Shown here piece by piece: positions 25,452 through 27,699 of a stretch of DNA of 27,699 bases. The position numbers and the translations under genes are program-made. Origin of the DNA: CAZHAC01 sp964383855 (lineage in GTDB: Bacteria > Chloroflexota > Dormibacteria > Dormibacterales > Dormibacteraceae). The notes under the pieces were generated by a model. That model did no database searches. It was not told the origin of the DNA and saw nothing but the letters and a program-made list of their open reading frames with translations. The stretch spans positions 1-27,699 of the forward strand of contig CAYLIP010000036.1 of NCBI GenBank assembly GCA_964383855.1, given 5' to 3'. Every line of letters begins with the position of its first letter. Position 1 is the first letter of the stretch.

Positions 25452-26375
25452 CTAGGCGGACCGCTGAGCCGGCCGGTGCGTCCCCTGGCCCGGCTCGGGC
25501 GCATCGTCCGCGATCTCGACCAGGCGGCGAAGGCGGTGGTTGATCGCCGACTTGGAAAGCTTCATGCGGTCGGCCAGTTCAGTCAGGTTCAGCTCCGGGT
25601 TCTGGCGCCTGGCGCGCGCCATCTCCTGGAGCGCCGGCGACAGGCGCTCCAGCCGGCCTGAGCTGTCGAGCTTGTCGATCGCCGCCACCTGGCGCATCGC
25701 CGAGCCGATCGTCTTGTCGATGTTGGCGGTCTCGAAGTTGAGCCGGCGGTTGACCTGGCCGCTGACCTCGCGCACCACCCGCACCTTCTCGAACTCCATC
25801 ACGGCCCGGCTGGCGCCGATCAGTCCCAGGGCTCGAACGATGCTGTCGCCGTCCTTGAGATAGACGACATGGTGGCCGGCCCGCTCCATCATCCCGCCGC
25901 GCACGCCGGTGTCGTGCAGCAGCTTCAGCACCGCCGTCGCCCAGCCCAGCGTCGGCACCACGAATTCAAGGTGGTAGCGACCGCTGGGCGCGTTGACCGA
26001 CCCGCAGCCGAGGAAGAAGCCGCGCAGCATCGCCTTGCGGTCGCACGTCTGCTCGGGAATCGCCCGCGCCGCGGGCTGGGCGAACATCTCCTCCATCCCG
26101 GCGGGCAGCGGCAGCTCGATGAAGAAGGCCATCTGCTTGGCGCTCCGCACCGCCTGGTATTTGGCCTCGAGCCCGCCCATGATGCGAGCCAGCCTCACCA
26201 CCTTGCGCGCCACGGTGTTGCGCAGGAGCGGGAAATAGGCGGCATGACCGGTGCCGGACTTGATCATCCGGCCCTTGGTCGAGAAGAAAATTCCCAGGAG
26301 CTCGCTGGCCTGGCAGCACGGCCGCGCCGGCGTGACGCCTCCGAGCTCGGCCTTCACCTCACCAGAGAATGACGT
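25452..26375 (-). CDS. whiA: Sporulation/division regulator WhiA (probable ACG start)
   Basis: WhiA family: N-terminal LAGLIDADG-like domain (FLGCGSVNAPSGRYHLEFVV is its core) and a C-terminal helix-turn-helix with LNLTELADRMKLSKSAINHR. The first ordinary start, GTG 26357, would drop the family's N-terminal MSFSxxVKxEL. Reading upstream gives SFSGEVKAEL directly after an ACG codon at 26375-26373. A good ribosome binding site GGAGGTG lies 8 bases before the ACG, whereas GTG 26357 has none at a usable distance. From ACG the protein has 307 residues. WhiA controls division and sporulation genes in actinomycetes and chromosome segregation in Bacillus. It heads the gap-pgk-tpiA-sod operon. Confidence 0.92.
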   Translation of the reverse strand, partial: TSFSGEVKAELGGVTPARPCCQASELLGIFFSTKGRMIKSGTGHAAYFPLLRNTVARKVVRLARIMGGLEAKYQAVRSAKQMAFFIELPLPAGMEEMFAQPAARAIPEQTCDRKAMLRGFFLGCGSVNAPSGRYHLEFVVPTLGWATAVLKLLHDTGVRGGMMERAGHHVVYLKDGDSIVRALGLIGASRAVMEFEKVRVVREVSGQVNRRLNFETANIDKTIGSAMRQVAAIDKLDSSGRLERLSPALQEMARARRQNPELNLTELADRMKLSKSAINHRLRRLVEIADDAPEPGQGTHRPAQRSA

Positions 26376-26418
26376 CCGGGTCGCACCTCCCCTTCAGACT
26401 GGGTCCCCCGTCCTGTCG

Positions 26419-26448
26419 AGTCTAGACAGCCCCGCCGACCGGTGCCAA
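26419..26448 (-). promoter_or_regulatory. whiA: Promoter of the whiA-gap-pgk-tpiA operon
   Basis: On the minus strand TTGGCA (26448-26443), an 18-base spacer and TAGACT (26424-26419) form a near-consensus housekeeping promoter. The predicted transcript start near 26412 leaves a leader of roughly 37 bases with a ribosome binding site ahead of ACG 26375. Confidence 0.7.
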
Positions 26449-26487
26449 GTGCGCAGGCAAACCTCCGACCGCGCCATTGGCGTGCGG

Positions 26488-26493
26488 GATAAT
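26488..26493 (+). promoter_or_regulatory. -10 hexamer of the E1 alpha gene (leaderless type)
   Basis: GATAAT ends exactly 6 bases before ATG 26500, so transcription should begin at or next to the start codon. No ribosome binding site lies in the six bases. A weak -35-like CCGACC is at 26465-26470. It is divergent from the whiA promoter. Confidence 0.6.
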
Positions 26494-26499
26494 CCAACC

Positions 26500-27513
26500 A
26501 TGGCCACTGCCAGGGAAACCCGCCACAGCCGGCTCGGTCTGGAACCGGAGAAGCTGCTCACGATGTATCGGCAGATGGTGCTGGCGCGGGCCATCGATCG
26601 CCGGATGTGGGTCCTGAACCGCCAGGGCAAGGCGCCCTTCGTGATCTCGGGACAGGGCCATGAGGCGGCCCAGGTGGGCGCGGCCGGCGCGCTCCGGCCC
26701 GGCCAGGACTGGCTCGTCCCCTACTACCGGGACCTCGCCTTCTGCATCGCCATGGGCATGACGCCGCTCGACTTCATGCTCAGCGTCTACGCGCGACGCG
26801 AGGACCCCAACTCAGGCGGACGGCAGATGCCCTCGCACTTCGGGCTCAAGCGAGCCCGGATCGTGAGCGCCTCGAGCCCGGTGGCGACGCAGATCATCCA
26901 TGCCGCCGGCATCGCCTATGCGAGCAAGCTCCGCGGGCTCGACGAGGTGACCGTGACCTGCATCGGCGAGGGCGGAACCTCCAAGGGCGACTGGCACGAG
27001 GGCCTCAACTTCGCCGGGGTGCACCGGCTGCCCTTCATATGCATCGTGCAGGACAACGACTACGCGATCTCGGTGCCGCACCGGCTGCAGATGGGCGTGG
27101 ACACGGTCGCCAAGCGGGCCGAGGGCTACGGCATGGCCGGCGAGACCGTCGACGGAGGCGACATCCTCGCCGTTTACGAGGTCATGCAGCGGGCGGTCGA
27201 GCGCGCCCGGGCGGGCGATGGCCCGACCCTGGTGGCGGCCAAGGTGGCGCGCTTCACCTCCCACTCGTCCGACGACGACCAGCGCCGGTACCGCCCGCAG
27301 GAGGAGCTTGAGGCGCTGCTGCGCCGTGACCCGATCGAGCGCTTCCGCAGCTACCTGGCCGACGAGCGCCTGCTCGGTGAGGAGGATGACGAAAGGATCC
27401 AGCAGGAAGCGACGGCCGAGGTCGACGCGGCGGTCAGGCAGGCCGAGTCGGAAGCCCTGCCGGACCCGGCCGACATGTTCCGCGACGTCACCGCCGCGGA
27501 GGGAGGGGCTTAG
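26500..27513 (+). CDS. 2-oxoacid dehydrogenase E1 component, alpha subunit (branched-chain type)
   Basis: 337 residues, ATG at 26500; a longer in-frame extension upstream runs through the promoter and is not used. GQGHEAAQVGAAGAL (51-65), GGRQMPSHFG (106-115) and the TPP motif from GEG (156-158) to QDNDYAIS (184-191) identify the alpha subunit. RFTSHSSDDDQRRYR (251-265) is the loop of branched-chain 2-oxoacid dehydrogenases rather than pyruvate dehydrogenase. It decarboxylates the oxoacid on thiamine pyrophosphate and hands the acyl group to E2. The E1 beta gene begins directly after its stop. The substrate is inferred; pyruvate or acetoin cannot be excluded. Confidence 0.93.
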   Translation: MATARETRHSRLGLEPEKLLTMYRQMVLARAIDRRMWVLNRQGKAPFVISGQGHEAAQVGAAGALRPGQDWLVPYYRDLAFCIAMGMTPLDFMLSVYARREDPNSGGRQMPSHFGLKRARIVSASSPVATQIIHAAGIAYASKLRGLDEVTVTCIGEGGTSKGDWHEGLNFAGVHRLPFICIVQDNDYAISVPHRLQMGVDTVAKRAEGYGMAGETVDGGDILAVYEVMQRAVERARAGDGPTLVAAKVARFTSHSSDDDQRRYRPQEELEALLRRDPIERFRSYLADERLLGEEDDERIQQEATAEVDAAVRQAESEALPDPADMFRDVTAAEGGA

Positions 27514-27654
27514 TTGGCTGTTAAGACCCTGATCGAGGGCGTCCGCGAGGCCTTGCAGGGGGGTGCGGCGGGGGAAGCGCTTCGCGCGGCCGCCGCAAGG
27601 GGGGAGTTCCCCCCAAGGCCCCGCCACAGCGGACGGAGGGACCATGGCTGTTAA
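27514..27654 (+). CDS. Short open frame starting like E1 beta (first copy, probably broken or assembly artefact)
   Basis: TTG at 27514 touches the E1 alpha stop (TAGTTG). It encodes 46 residues beginning AVKTLIEGVREAL, the usual N-terminus of E1 beta. From about residue 15 the sequence turns into a Gly/Ala/Arg-rich low-complexity tail unlike any E1 beta and stops at TAA 27654. The stop lies inside the second copy of the same beginning. It is either a truncated duplicate or an effect of assembly at the scaffold end. Confidence 0.4.
   Translation: MAVKTLIEGVREALQGGAAGEALRAAAARGEFPPRPRHSGRRDHGC
27515..27569 (+). repeat. 55-base direct repeat, copy 1
   Basis: Identical over 55 bases to 27645-27699, 130 bases further on. 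The base before each copy differs (TTG here, ATG in copy 2), so the left edge is real. The right edge is set by the end of the window. Confidence 0.97.
27570..27643. repeat. GC-rich palindromic spacer between the two repeat copies
   Basis: This spacer holds nested inverted repeats. GCGGCGG (27565-27571) pairs with CCGCCGC (27590-27596), with the palindrome AAGCGCTT inside the loop. GGGGGG/CCCCCC form a tight hairpin at 27599-27614. It ends in GGAGGGACC, a ribosome binding site for the ATG at 27644. It looks like a small intergenic palindromic element, not coding sequence. Confidence 0.5.
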
Positions 27655-27699
27655 GACCCTGATCGAGGGCGTCCGCGAGGCCTTGCAGGGGGGTGCGGC
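27644..27699 (+). CDS. 2-oxoacid dehydrogenase E1 beta subunit, start only
   Basis: ATG at 27644 with GGAGGG 3 bases upstream. The first residues are MAVKTLIEGVREAL, typical for the beta subunit that pairs with the alpha subunit encoded just before. Only 18 codons are in the window. It has a better start codon and ribosome binding site than the copy at 27514, so it is the likelier functional gene, if both exist. Confidence 0.6.
   Translation, partial: MAVKTLIEGVREALQGGA
27645..27699 (+). repeat. 55-base direct repeat, copy 2 (at window end)
   Basis: Second copy of 27515-27569, ending on the last base of the window. A 55-base overlap at a sequence end equals a common de Bruijn assembly k-mer length. 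Confidence 0.97.

Noticed and set aside
26251..26499. N-terminal extension of E1 alpha in the same frame
   Set aside because: It runs through the whiA coding start and both promoters; a leaderless -10 lies 6 bases before ATG 26500.

Overview
The window is a 27.7 kb stretch of very GC-rich, densely packed bacterial DNA with mostly housekeeping metabolism. GTG and TTG starts are common, neighbouring genes overlap by a few bases, and several genes look leaderless. WhiA next to gap-pgk-tpiA-secG, a DUF385/deazaflavin-type protein, a TIGR03252-like HhH-GPD protein and an MMPL exporter point to a high-GC monoderm-type lineage. Actinomycetota or a Chloroflexota/Dormibacterota-like soil bacterium fits best; this is inference from gene content. 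A run of 100 Ns and a 55-base repeat ending exactly at the last base suggest a draft or metagenomic scaffold.

Layout. 1-624 (-): start of a soluble multi-HAMP signalling kinase, cut by the window edge. 775-3910 (+): TetR regulator, MMPL exporter and DUF385 protein in one overlapping unit, with a near-perfect 22-bp palindrome over the tetR promoter. 3948-11682 (-): nine-gene aromatic amino acid operon trpE-G-D-C-F-B-A-aroH-aroF with no intergenic base. 11775-12323 (-): HhH-GPD repair-like protein. 12429-14738 (+): CPBP membrane protease, pentapeptide-repeat protein and a tandem GNAT acetyltransferase interrupted by the N run. 14808-17466 (-): satP-acs acetate uptake and activation. 17515-21397 (-): oligopeptide-type binding lipoprotein, small membrane protein, SDR and class I aminotransferase. 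21390-26375 (-): whiA-gap-pgk-tpiA-sod, then secG behind a hairpin. 26500-27699 (+): 2-oxoacid dehydrogenase E1 alpha and the start of E1 beta, whose 5' end appears twice.

How the genes work together. The trp block supplies DAHP (aroF) and splits chorismate between tryptophan (trpE-A) and prephenate (aroH). The satP-acs pair imports acetate and makes acetyl-CoA. The gap-pgk-tpiA block is the lower half of glycolysis, with a superoxide dismutase 11 bases behind tpiA. The E1 alpha/beta pair would start a branched-chain-type 2-oxoacid dehydrogenase complex.

I saw no CRISPR array, transposase, phage gene, rRNA or tRNA, and no obviously new multi-gene system. The points most worth a second look are: two genes whose best start codon is non-canonical (ATA for the binding lipoprotein, ACG for whiA); a recurrent promoter layout with the -10 hexamer exactly 6 bases before the start codon; a metal-ligand His-to-Gln change in AroF; an SDR without the YxxxK motif; the paired palindromes upstream of tetR; and the duplicated E1 beta start. 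No intergenic stretch exceeds about 150 bases.
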